Shown one piece after another: positions 46,647 through 54,468 of a DNA stretch of 64,000 bases. The stretch comes from Sphingomonas sp. Leaf32 (GTDB lineage: Bacteria > Pseudomonadota > Alphaproteobacteria > Sphingomonadales > Sphingomonadaceae): NCBI RefSeq assembly GCF_001421765.1, contig NZ_LMLA01000009.1, positions 272,706-336,705 on the forward strand, given 5' to 3'. The notes beneath the pieces are model-generated. The model saw nothing but the letters and a program-made list of their open reading frames with translations. It was not told the origin of the DNA and did no database searches. Numbering within the stretch: position 1 is the first letter of the stretch; each line of letters begins with the position of its first letter. The position numbers and the translations under genes are program-made.

Positions 46647-47580
46647 ACGCCTGCTTCGCCGCTTGGAACTCGGCCGCCTGGGCGTTCACACGATCCCACC
46701 GCGCGCGCTCCGGCGTCCCAGGCTTGTTCTTCGCCTGGAAATCCGCATCCCCCTTCAATCGCTCCAACTCGCCCTGCGCCTCGGCCCCCGAAACGCCGAA
46801 CCGGTTGCTGCCGCCGGTGATGAGCACGTCCTCGGCCATCCCAGCTCCGAGTTTCGCCAGTAGCCCGAGAGCGCGATCGGCGCCCAATCCAGCCCGTAAC
46901 CCGCTCATGTCCGTCTTCGACAGTCCCAGCGATCGGGCGGCGGTGTTGATGTGGGCCAGCTGCTCGTCTGCCTTGCCACCCTGTTCCTTCACCCACGACG
47001 ATGCCAGTTCATCCTGGCGCTTCGCCTCGGCGTTCGCCTGTTCGATCTGTATCTGGACGAAGTCAGATACTAACCCGGCGAACGCACCCTTGGGCGTACC
47101 GTGTTTCAGCGCGCTCTCGCGCAACGCGCCGATCATGGCATCGTCCAACTGGACACCTTCCGGGGCCTGCACCTCATACCCGTCGGCCTTGTCCGGCACG
47201 CCGATCGCCGTGTGGAACGCCGCCAGCTCGTCTGGCTTCGCGTTCTCGCCTGGCACCTTGATCCGACCACTTTCACGTAACGCCTTCTCGGTATCGCGCG
47301 ACATTTTTACTAGGCCGTCCAGGTCCTTGACCCCCTTAGCCGACAGCCAGTCGCGGTTCGACGAGCTCTCACCGTCGCCGGCGTCGGCCGACACCTTTTC
47401 GAACCAGTCCGGCAGTGTCCCACTTTCGCCTGCGGCTGCGCCGTCGCTGCCGGTAGCAGCGCCGTCACCGCCAGCTGCACCGCCATCGGCGGCGGCACCG
47501 CCACCAGCATCGCCGCCCCCCGCCGCGCCGCCCAGCAACTCCGCCGAACCGCCGACGTCGCCGTTTTCAAATGCCATCAT
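46645..47580 (-). CDS. Capsid scaffolding protein
   Basis: A 311-residue acidic, helical protein. It has a low-complexity Gly/Ala/Asp-rich N-terminus (GGAAGGGDAGGGAAADGG), a central region with KALRESGRIKVPGENAKPDE and YEVQAPEGVQLDD, and a charged C-terminus. It precedes the major capsid gene, as scaffolds normally do, though here a 1.1-kb accessory module separates the two. Scaffolds guide procapsid assembly and leave before DNA packaging. Confidence 0.78.
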   Translation of the reverse strand: MMAFENGDVGGSAELLGGAAGGGDAGGGAAADGGAAGGDGAATGSDGAAAGESGTLPDWFEKVSADAGDGESSSNRDWLSAKGVKDLDGLVKMSRDTEKALRESGRIKVPGENAKPDELAAFHTAIGVPDKADGYEVQAPEGVQLDDAMIGALRESALKHGTPKGAFAGLVSDFVQIQIEQANAEAKRQDELASSWVKEQGGKADEQLAHINTAARSLGLSKTDMSGLRAGLGADRALGLLAKLGAGMAEDVLITGGSNRFGVSGAEAQGELERLKGDADFQAKNKPGTPERARWDRVNAQAAEFQAAKQA

Positions 47581-47959
47581 CGATCTCCATCAGGGTTTGC
47601 ACCTGCGCCTCATCCAGCTGCAGGTAATTCGAAAGTCGTAGCCACACGTCGCGCCGGCCCTGCCGCCGCGCCATGATGATCGGGTCGGGATCGAACGCTG
47701 ACGTTCGCGCAAAACTAAAATCGCGCAGGTCCGCCAGCACATGCTCGGCCGCGATCCGACGCGCTCTGCCGTCGGTCGTGAACACCGCGCGATAGGCCCA
47801 TGCCGTCAGCAGCGCCCGGCCGCCGATCAGGCGCGCGACCAGCGCCGCGATCCGTGACGGCCAGCGCCGCCCGTCCGCGATCGGATAGAACACGGCTTTC
47901 ACCGCGCGCGACACCAGCACCGCGTGCCAACGCCGACGGTTGCGCTCTCCCGAGCTCAT
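47567..47959 (-). CDS. Bbp19-like phage protein
   Basis: A 130-residue basic protein. The segment FTTDGRARRIAAEHVLADLRD followed by SFARTSAFDPDPIIMARRQG-type residues and WLRLSNYLQLDE resembles the Bbp19 family from Bordetella phage BPP-1-like podoviruses, which is found next to portal and scaffold genes. Its role is unknown. It overlaps the scaffold gene by 14 bases and the next small gene by four. Confidence 0.7.
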   Translation of the reverse strand: MSSGERNRRRWHAVLVSRAVKAVFYPIADGRRWPSRIAALVARLIGGRALLTAWAYRAVFTTDGRARRIAAEHVLADLRDFSFARTSAFDPDPIIMARRQGRRDVWLRLSNYLQLDEAQVQTLMEIDDGI

Positions 47960-48210
47960 GCGATCGCGCTCCGGATCGCAGCGCCCAGTTTCGCCAGCGC
48001 ATCAGCCCGGCGATCGAGCAGTGCTGCCGCAACCATCAGGTCGGCGTCACCGACACCCCAATTGGTCGCGAGCTTGTACCGCAATCCGCGTGTCGATATG
48101 TTCATCGCATCGGCCAGCGCCGCCTGCCCGGCCATGTCGGATGCTTGCTGCAGCAGCATGATCCGCCGCGCGGCTTGTGCGATGTTCCTCTTTTCCGGAA
48201 CACTGATCAT
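47956..48210 (-). CDS. Small phage protein with possible helix-turn-helix
   Basis: An 84-residue helical protein; QAALADAMNISTRGLRYKL looks like a helix-turn-helix, and the rest is Ala/Leu-rich. It has four-base overlaps with the portal gene (upstream) and the Bbp19-like gene (downstream). It could be a small DNA-binding or head-assembly protein; no family is recognised. Confidence 0.55.
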   Translation of the reverse strand: MISVPEKRNIAQAARRIMLLQQASDMAGQAALADAMNISTRGLRYKLATNWGVGDADLMVAAALLDRRADALAKLGAAIRSAIA

Positions 48211-49877
48211 ACCGCCTCCGCGATCTGGTTGGCCTTGGCGATGTCGAGATACGCACCCGCCGCCGCTCCCAGCCCTTCAACGCCCTGCGTCGCGGCCTGA
48301 TTGTCCTCGCGCGCCTTGCGCTTCGCCGAGACCGCTTCCGGCGTCGCGATCCAGCTCGGCCGCACGCCCAGCACATCGGCCAGCCCCGGCGCCGCCTGGT
48401 CGGTATCGATATGGTCGAACACGGCCCCGCCATCGGTCTGCGCCAGCGGCGTCAGCGCCTCGATCCACCGCGTCAGGCCGGCGGCCTCCTCGGCCCGTGC
48501 CATCCGCGTCAGCGGGTTTTCATATTCCGGCAGCGGGTGCGCGCCCGCTTCCAGCACGACGTCGGGATATGGCTCGATCTGTCCGGCGCGCAGCGCCAGG
48601 TCCAGGTCGCGTTGCGTCACCGGGTTCTGCTTCTCGGTTTCGTACTGGCCGGCATAGGGCGACACCAGCACCCCCTGCTTGGCAACCATCTCCAGCACCT
48701 GCGTCGCCGTCATCCGGTCCGACGGATCGGTCAGGATCTTGAAGAAGTCCTCGAGGAACGCGGTGCGGATCGCGCCACGATCGCTTTCGACCATCTCCAG
48801 CCCGATCGGCAAGTTCGATCCCGTAGGCAACGGCTGCACCAGCAACCGGCCATTGTCGTCGACCAGCCCGGGGTTCAGCCCGCCCGGTCGGGTGACCAGC
48901 GAGGTGATGCCGTCATCGTCGTAGAACGCCAGCGCCGGGTCGACCATCTTGTGCGCCGATCGCAGGATCGTCTGCATCATGACGTTCGCGCCACGGATCG
49001 CCGGCAGCGCCTGCATCGCCGGCGACCAGCCATACAGCTCGCCGGCCTCGCTCATGTGCCGTGACACGCTGATCGGCATGGAATGGAACCCGGCGCGGCG
49101 CAGGATGATCTTTTCGTCCAGCGCGATGTGCAGGCTGGCGATCGGCTTGCCCCGATGGTCGAACCGATCGGGCTGGACGTCGGTGTTCGGGCAGACGACG
49201 TGCAGGATCTGGAATTCGCGATCCAGCTTGTTCTGCTCGATCGCCTCGCGCATCTTCGGCGTCAGCGCGTCGGCGCCGAACTCCTGCTGGCATTGGCGGG
49301 CGTCTCGGACATAGCAGCGATGGACCGTGTCGACCTGCCCGGCAAAATCCTCGTCGATGTAGCATTCCGACATGTGCAGCGCGCGATAGAACAGGCCGGT
49401 GCCCTTCTTCTCGCCGGTCCAGTAGGGCGACACGCCATACCGTCCGAGCTGGCGAAAGTCCTTCGTCGCCTGGACATGGAAACCGGTATGCGGCGCGTAG
49501 CGGATCGCGTGCAGTCGATCGCCGGCGCGCTCGCACCACCGCCGGACCTCGGGCAGTTTGTCCAGGTCCTTGTCCCCGAACTTCAGCCGGATGTACTGGG
49601 TGTTACGCGGCACGGTGATCGCCGCCATGGCCGCGGCGAACCGGCCAAGGCTTTCGACCGCGGTGACGTCGAAATTAGCCGCGCCTTTTACCGTACCGGC
49701 GCGGCTCATCCGTCCGGCCGCGCCCGACGCCGCCCCGATCGTGCCGGCACCCATCGGGTTCACGCGTTCGTCGATCTCGCGCCAGATGCTTTCCCACGGC
49801 GCGCGCAATGCCGCGAGGCGGTCGTGATTGCGCAGGTGGTGCTTGACCAGCGCGTCGTCTTGTTCGGTATCGGCCAT
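48207..49877 (-). CDS. Portal protein (head-to-tail connector)
   Basis: A 556-residue protein of the podovirus head-tail connector family. It has an N-terminal LRAPWESIWREIDERVNP, the stem and wing regions with RRWCERAGDRLHAIRY and SPYWTGEKKGTGLFYRAL, and GELYGWSPAMQALPAIRG near the middle. Twelve copies would form the DNA entry ring. The ATG at 49877 is chosen; a GTG two codons upstream is also possible. It lies downstream of terminase, as usual. Confidence 0.9.
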   Translation of the reverse strand: MADTEQDDALVKHHLRNHDRLAALRAPWESIWREIDERVNPMGAGTIGAASGAAGRMSRAGTVKGAANFDVTAVESLGRFAAAMAAITVPRNTQYIRLKFGDKDLDKLPEVRRWCERAGDRLHAIRYAPHTGFHVQATKDFRQLGRYGVSPYWTGEKKGTGLFYRALHMSECYIDEDFAGQVDTVHRCYVRDARQCQQEFGADALTPKMREAIEQNKLDREFQILHVVCPNTDVQPDRFDHRGKPIASLHIALDEKIILRRAGFHSMPISVSRHMSEAGELYGWSPAMQALPAIRGANVMMQTILRSAHKMVDPALAFYDDDGITSLVTRPGGLNPGLVDDNGRLLVQPLPTGSNLPIGLEMVESDRGAIRTAFLEDFFKILTDPSDRMTATQVLEMVAKQGVLVSPYAGQYETEKQNPVTQRDLDLALRAGQIEPYPDVVLEAGAHPLPEYENPLTRMARAEEAAGLTRWIEALTPLAQTDGGAVFDHIDTDQAAPGLADVLGVRPSWIATPEAVSAKRKAREDNQAATQGVEGLGAAAGAYLDIAKANQIAEAV

Positions 49878-49924
49878 GCCCACCCCCGGCTAGGGACGCC
49901 GCCACCGGCGGCGCCCCGTGCGCT

Positions 49925-50530
49925 TCAGAAAATGATGTCGTTCTCGATGCTGACCCGCTGGCCGGGCGCGACCTGGATCGGCGTCGACCGGCGGGCATAG
50001 GCGACCTGCTTGCCGTCCAGCAGCAGCGCATAGCCGTCGACGGTGACGCTGGTGTTCGCCTCGCGATCGCCCTCGATCTCGACCGACTTGGACAGCATCA
50101 GGCCGTTGGCATGGTCGCGCCAAGCATCGCCCGTCACACCGACGGGTGCGATACCCGGCACCTCGCGTGTGCCGTCGCTGAACGCGATCTCGACTTCGTC
50201 GGCATCCGCGATCCGCTCGCGCAGCTCGGCACCGGTCGGCGCGTCATCGATCTCGCCCAGCTTGCGCGGTTTGGGCGGGGTGGTCAGCTTCTTCACCTCG
50301 GCCTTGGCGGTCTTTTCGCCGCTCTCCGCCTTGCTGGCGCGCGCCTCGGCAGCGTCGGCGCGGGCCCGCTCCTTCGCGATCTCGTCGTCCTGCCCGGCCT
50401 GGGCAGCGATCAGCGCATCGTTCTCCGCCTCCAGCGCCGCGACGCGCTCGGCCAGCACGATCGGCCCGTCCTTGTCGAGGCCAGTCTTGAATTCATCCAT
50501 CAGCGCCTGTGCGCGGTTCGGTTCGGTCAT
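49925..50530 (-). CDS. Phage protein with coiled coil, upstream of portal
   Basis: A 201-residue protein starting MTEPNRAQALMDEFKTGLD after GAAGGAAAG. Residues about 25-90 form a charged coiled coil (EIAKERARADAAEARASKA), and the C-terminal half is beta-rich and contains VEIEGDREANTSVTVDGYAL. The family is not recognised. Its place between the Acb2/Tad1-like gene and portal is within the head operon, suggesting an assembly role. Confidence 0.65.
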   Translation of the reverse strand: MTEPNRAQALMDEFKTGLDKDGPIVLAERVAALEAENDALIAAQAGQDDEIAKERARADAAEARASKAESGEKTAKAEVKKLTTPPKPRKLGEIDDAPTGAELRERIADADEVEIAFSDGTREVPGIAPVGVTGDAWRDHANGLMLSKSVEIEGDREANTSVTVDGYALLLDGKQVAYARRSTPIQVAPGQRVSIENDIIF

Positions 50531-50546
50531 GGTGCTTTCCTTCGGT

Positions 50547-50951
50547 TTAAAGCTGGTGGGTGCCTTCGACGCCCCGCCACATTCGGGCGAGCGTCCGCTG
50601 CTGCAGCCAGTGCTGCGCTTCTTCGATCTTCGTGAGAGCCAAGGCGTTCTCACGACATGCGAATGGTCCGGCCTGGAACGAGCGCAATCGATCGGCGACG
50701 ATCGCCAAGAGAGCCTCCTGCGTCACGCCGTTCACACCCACCTCGTTGATGGGACCGTTCTGAAACAGCACGGTCGCGTGGGTCGCGGGGGATCCGTGCC
50801 GTTCGGTGAAGGGGCAGGATGGATTGGTCGAGGTGTCGAACCCTTTAACCATGTAGAGATGCTGCGCACCGCCGGCGCCGGGAGCGTCGATGGCAGTGAT
50901 CGTCAACTTGTCGTTCGCTGGATTGAAGACGTGGTCAGTAATCTGGCGCAT
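50547..50951 (-). CDS. Acb2/Tad1-like protein (possible anti-CBASS/anti-Thoeris sponge)
   Basis: A 134-residue protein with a beta-rich N-terminus (LTITAIDAPGAGGAQHLYMV), then TVLFQNGPINEVGVNGVTQE, and a C-terminal helical hairpin RENALALTKIEEAQHWLQQR ending RGVEGTHQL. This pattern matches the family with the Acb2/Tad1 hairpin domain. Tad1 and Acb2 bind cyclic nucleotides or gcADPR made by host Thoeris or CBASS and so blunt these defences. Activity here is inferred from the family. Unusually, it is embedded in the late operon, between terminase and portal. Confidence 0.75.
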   Translation of the reverse strand: MRQITDHVFNPANDKLTITAIDAPGAGGAQHLYMVKGFDTSTNPSCPFTERHGSPATHATVLFQNGPINEVGVNGVTQEALLAIVADRLRSFQAGPFACRENALALTKIEEAQHWLQQRTLARMWRGVEGTHQL

Positions 50952-50961
50952 TTTCCGTCCT

Positions 50962-51198
50962 TCAGCCGAGTGTGAGTTTGCCGCCGGTCAGCGTGGCTTC
51001 GGCTCCACGCGCCCCGGTGATGATGTCGGCGGCCGCGCCTTGCCGGCGGCGGATTTCGTCGTCGGTCGCGACCTGCGCGGCGGCATCGTCGCGGGTGACC
51101 GAGCGGAGCGGGGTCGGCGCTTTTCCGGGGGTGGACACGATCCCCAGCGCCTTCAGCGGCGCGGCAATCACCTTGCCGAGCGGTTTGAGCAAAGCCAT
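50962..51198 (-). CDS. Small phage protein after large terminase (78 residues)
   Basis: It starts MALLKPLGKVIAAPLKALG, an amphipathic helix, followed by an Arg/Asp/Ala-rich region (TRDDAAAQVATDDEIRRRQG) and a Gly-rich end. The start lies one base after the terminase stop. Short proteins with this type of start are common near podovirus terminase and portal genes, but no function is known. Confidence 0.6.
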   Translation of the reverse strand: MALLKPLGKVIAAPLKALGIVSTPGKAPTPLRSVTRDDAAAQVATDDEIRRRQGAAADIITGARGAEATLTGGKLTLG

Positions 51199-51199
51199 G

Positions 51200-52771
51200 T
51201 CAGTGAACTCCTGCGTGGACGTCGAAATCGCTGTCGTTTTTCACCGGGCGCCGGCGGCGTTCCTTGCCGCGCAGGTCGCCGATAACGTGGGCGCCCTCCA
51301 GCGCGGCGTACTGCTCGGCATCGGCGACGTGGGTGTAGATCGTGTCGGCGATCTCGGGGTTGGCCCGGACCTCGCCCGTCTTCGTCTCCGCCTTCTGGTA
51401 CCGGTATCCGCCCGAATGGGCCTTGATCAGGTGCTTGCAGCCGGGATCGACGGCATAGCCGTCGCGGACATCCTGCGCGGTCCAGATCGCCTGGTTGCGC
51501 AGCCCGGCGCTGTTGGTTTTCGCCTTGTGGACCTTCAGCCCCAGCTCTTTCTGAAACGCCAACAGCCAGTCGTGCTCGTTGTCCTGGCGGTCCTTGGCCG
51601 CGAACGCGGCCGGATCGGCGACGACCCGGATCATGTCGGGCGTGATGTCGGGGAAATTCTCCGCCAGCATCCGCTTGACCCGCTTCGCGAACGCCGTCGG
51701 CCCGACCTTCAGCAGCTGCGTCTGCCCCCGCGCGCCCTTCGTCGTGTTGACGCACTCGGCCAGCGTCCGGATCGAATTGTCCCAGTCGCGCTGCAGCGCC
51801 ACGGCGGCGGCGAACAGCCCCTGGTCGACGCCGACGATCAGTTTGCGGCGCGGATCCCACTGGCACGGCCGGACATGCGCGGTGTACGCGAACCCGGCAT
51901 TGACCGCCTGCCCGTGCTGGATCGGCACCGGCTTGTTGTCGACCATGCGATCGACATAGCCCGGCGTCGCCCGGTTCGCGGCGACCTGCAGCACGTAATA
52001 CCCCCGCCCGCCGGGCAGGTTGTGCAGATTTTCCGCATCCGGTTCGCGCCCACCGGGCTGGACGAACTTTTCGATCAGCTTCCGGTCGCCCAACGTCGAC
52101 TGCAGGATCTCGGCTTCCTCGGCCGTCAGCCCCAACGCCTCGCTGCTTTCGTCGAACAGCAGCGTGTAGATGTGGTTTTCGATGTCCGGCATGTTCATCG
52201 ACAGGATGATCTGCGGATCCACGACCAGCGATGGATCAAGGTCGCTGAAGCGTCCGACGCGACCCGTCAGGAACGGCACCAGGCTCTCGGGCTGCAGATC
52301 CGCTTCGTCGATGATGACCGCGTTCACCTCCCAACCGCGGCACGCCTCCTCGACCGACAGGTCGCCGATCGCGCGGAACTCGAATTCGCAGTCCAGGACT
52401 TCCAGCACCCGGCCGTCGCGGCGGTTGCCCTCGCGCCGCAGGATCTTGGTGAACTTGTGGGTGAACGGCGCCTTCCAGCTGAACGTGCCCTCGGCCTCGG
52501 GCACAATGCGGAACCAAGATTTCAACGTCGTCGACTGCAGGCTGGGATAGCTCTCGCGGATAACCCCGATCCGCGCCTTGCGCACGATCACCCCGTCCTC
52601 GCGCGCTACCCCCTTCTGCTGCGCCGCCAGGCGCAATCCTTTCTGCAGCGCCGCCATGGTCTTGCCCGACCCCACCGGGCCGATGATCCCGACGATGAAC
52701 CCGCGCGCGCGGACGAACCCGTCGGCGATCGGCCCGGGCGATACCATCCGGCGCGGTGCGACCATCCCCAT
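51200..52771 (-). CDS. Terminase large subunit
   Basis: A 523-residue packaging motor. Walker A GIIGPVGSGKTMAALQ near residue 35, Walker B NAVIIDEADLQPES near 155, and a C-terminal nuclease half with VGVDQGLFAAAVAL (acidic metal site), MIRVVADPAAF and NPEIADTIYTHVADAEQYA. It cuts and packages phage DNA into the procapsid. The ATG at 52771 overlaps the small-subunit stop (TGATG). Confidence 0.93.
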   Translation of the reverse strand: MGMVAPRRMVSPGPIADGFVRARGFIVGIIGPVGSGKTMAALQKGLRLAAQQKGVAREDGVIVRKARIGVIRESYPSLQSTTLKSWFRIVPEAEGTFSWKAPFTHKFTKILRREGNRRDGRVLEVLDCEFEFRAIGDLSVEEACRGWEVNAVIIDEADLQPESLVPFLTGRVGRFSDLDPSLVVDPQIILSMNMPDIENHIYTLLFDESSEALGLTAEEAEILQSTLGDRKLIEKFVQPGGREPDAENLHNLPGGRGYYVLQVAANRATPGYVDRMVDNKPVPIQHGQAVNAGFAYTAHVRPCQWDPRRKLIVGVDQGLFAAAVALQRDWDNSIRTLAECVNTTKGARGQTQLLKVGPTAFAKRVKRMLAENFPDITPDMIRVVADPAAFAAKDRQDNEHDWLLAFQKELGLKVHKAKTNSAGLRNQAIWTAQDVRDGYAVDPGCKHLIKAHSGGYRYQKAETKTGEVRANPEIADTIYTHVADAEQYAALEGAHVIGDLRGKERRRRPVKNDSDFDVHAGVH

Positions 52772-53385
52772 CAGGCGTCACCCCCGTCGGTTTCGGACGG
52801 CGCCGGCGCGAATTCCGCGTCGATGATGTCGCCGATCTCACCAGCGGTATGGGTGACGCCCTCGATGATCAGATCCGCGACACCGCTGAACGACATGTCG
52901 ACCTTCAGCGGTTTCTTGCCGACCAGATACGGCATCAGCATGTCGGCACACCGGGCGCGAAGCGACTGCGCCGCCTCGTAGGTCATGTGCTCGACGACCA
53001 CGTTCGCGGTCCCGTCCTTCTGGAAACTGTGAACCTTGCGCCGCTTTGACGCCTCCATCAGCACTTCCGGCGCGGTTGACTGGATCTGCATCAGCGTCAC
53101 CGCCGGATGCTGCCCCTGGGCGAGCAACCACTTCTCCAGATCGTCGGTGCGGCGGTTGCGGCTCCCGGCCGGACGGCCGCGTTTCTTTGCCCGGGCGGCA
53201 TGGGCCACCTGTTGCGGGGTCGCGGTTTCGCCCAGCGCTTCGCGCGCGTCCCAGATGTCTTCCGGCGTGATCGGATCGAGCAGATCGAGCTGCTCGGCCT
53301 CGGCCTGGCGCGCATCCAGCTGCGCCTGCGCGTCCGTCATGATCGCGCGGCCGATCGCCGCGTCACCGGTCAGGTCAGTTGACAC
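52771..53385 (-). CDS. Probable terminase small subunit
   Basis: A 204-residue protein from a GTG at 53385. It has a basic middle segment (AARAKKRGRPAGSRNRRTDD), typical of DNA-binding small terminases, then helical regions (EHMTYEAAQSLRARCADML) for oligomerisation. It is immediately upstream of the large subunit with a one-base overlap. It recognises the pac or cos site. The adjacent 1.1 kb on the right may contain that site. Confidence 0.8.
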   Translation of the reverse strand: MSTDLTGDAAIGRAIMTDAQAQLDARQAEAEQLDLLDPITPEDIWDAREALGETATPQQVAHAARAKKRGRPAGSRNRRTDDLEKWLLAQGQHPAVTLMQIQSTAPEVLMEASKRRKVHSFQKDGTANVVVEHMTYEAAQSLRARCADMLMPYLVGKKPLKVDMSFSGVADLIIEGVTHTAGEIGDIIDAEFAPAPSETDGGDA

Positions 53386-54055
53386 GGGTGGACCCTCCCC
53401 ATAGCGTCAGCGTTTCACGGCTTCGCCCCCAGCCCAGGACACCCCCCTGCACCCCGACCCGTTCTTGCCGCATCCCGCTCGCGCCACCGCGACGGACACC
53501 GGCGAACATCGGCAGGCGATCTACCCCCGACCCCATCTGCAGGCGGCAGGTTAGGCGACCGTCGCGATCCTGCGGCCCCGACATCGACCAGCGATTTCGA
53601 AGGTCAGCCGAAACTCGGAAAATCGGCTGCGCGTGCGAGAGAGGAACGAGGCGCGCGGCGCTGGGGGGGGTGCCCCCTGTCGATCGGCACGACACCTCCC
53701 TCTGCCCGGCCGGCGCGGCCAGGCCGACCGCCGCCGCCCCGTCCGACAGCCTCGCAGGCTTGCATAGGGTCCGCGCAAAGCATTGAACCGACACGAAAAA
53801 CGCCGACCGTTCCGACACGGCCATTCCAACACGCCTGATCGCGCCCGCATAACCGACTGAAATCGCACGGTTTCCGCCCGCCGACCCGCCGGCGCCGATC
53901 AACGCGCAGCCGACCCCCGCCGCCCGCGCCCAGCGCCGAAACTTTCGCCGCGCCGCCCGCCTGTCGACGCCCAGATCGAGGCAGCTGGCGAGCCGGCGAC
54001 CGCCCGCAGCATCAGCGAAGGCCGAGGTGGCATATCCACCCCATTGTTTATTCCG

Positions 54056-54286
54056 GGTTCTGGAACAGAACCGCAACAGAACCGGCGTAGAACCGTCAAA
54101 GCCGCAGGAATGCTGGTTTTTATGGTTCAGTTCTAGAGTTCTGTAGTTCTGTACCCCCCCTATATGCGCGCGGGCACACGCGCCTGCACGCGCGTCATGC
54201 GTGAGGCTCTGGAACGGAACTGTAGAACCGATAGATTTCAAGCGGTTAGCGGTTCTGCCCCCGGACCCGTATAGAACTACAGAACT
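54056..54286. repeat. Array of AGAAC/GTTCT repeats (possible iterons or operators)
   Basis: About a dozen copies of (C/T)AGAAC(C/T) in both orientations. GGTTCTG (54056-54062) is inverted to CAGAACC (54066-54072). Direct copies at 54066, 54077 and 54088 are spaced exactly 11 bases apart. Reversed copies are centred at about 54125, 54130, 54138 and 54146; further copies are at 54212, 54217, 54225, 54251, 54274 and 54282. Helically phased repeats of this kind bind replication initiators or repressors cooperatively. Which one applies is not known. Confidence 0.7.
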
Positions 54287-54395
54287 GGCGACCGCTCGCG
54301 ATGGCGGACCATACCACAATTTTATCTGCAATAAACGGGCCGGGGTACGGGCCGCAAAAAAAGACGTCGTGAAGTATAGCGAGGGCAGCACAAAG

Positions 54396-54417
54396 ACTTC
54401 GCGCGAGCGCGCGAAGT
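54396..54417 (-). terminator. GC-rich hairpin downstream of the helicase-like gene
   Basis: ACTTCGCGC (54396-54404) and GCGCGAAGT (54409-54417) form a 9-bp stem with a 4-base loop. On the minus strand it is followed by CTTTGT, a weak U-run, about 50 bases after the helicase stop. It may end the replication operon before the terminase promoter. Confidence 0.4.
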
Positions 54418-54468
54418 TGATGATGAGCACGGCCGCACCGCGCCGCTTCGCGTCGCTGGCCGTGCGCG

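Larger units (their letters stand above)
53386..54468. other. 1.08-kb gene-free control region between terminase and replication genes
   Basis: No plausible gene was found on either strand; long frames here have Arg/Pro-rich, unlikely compositions. The segment holds long G and C runs (a G-run near 53660, CCCCCCC near 54154), the repeat array at 54056-54286 and a hairpin at 54396-54417. It should contain the late promoter for terminase and perhaps the packaging site or replication origin. Confidence 0.6.
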
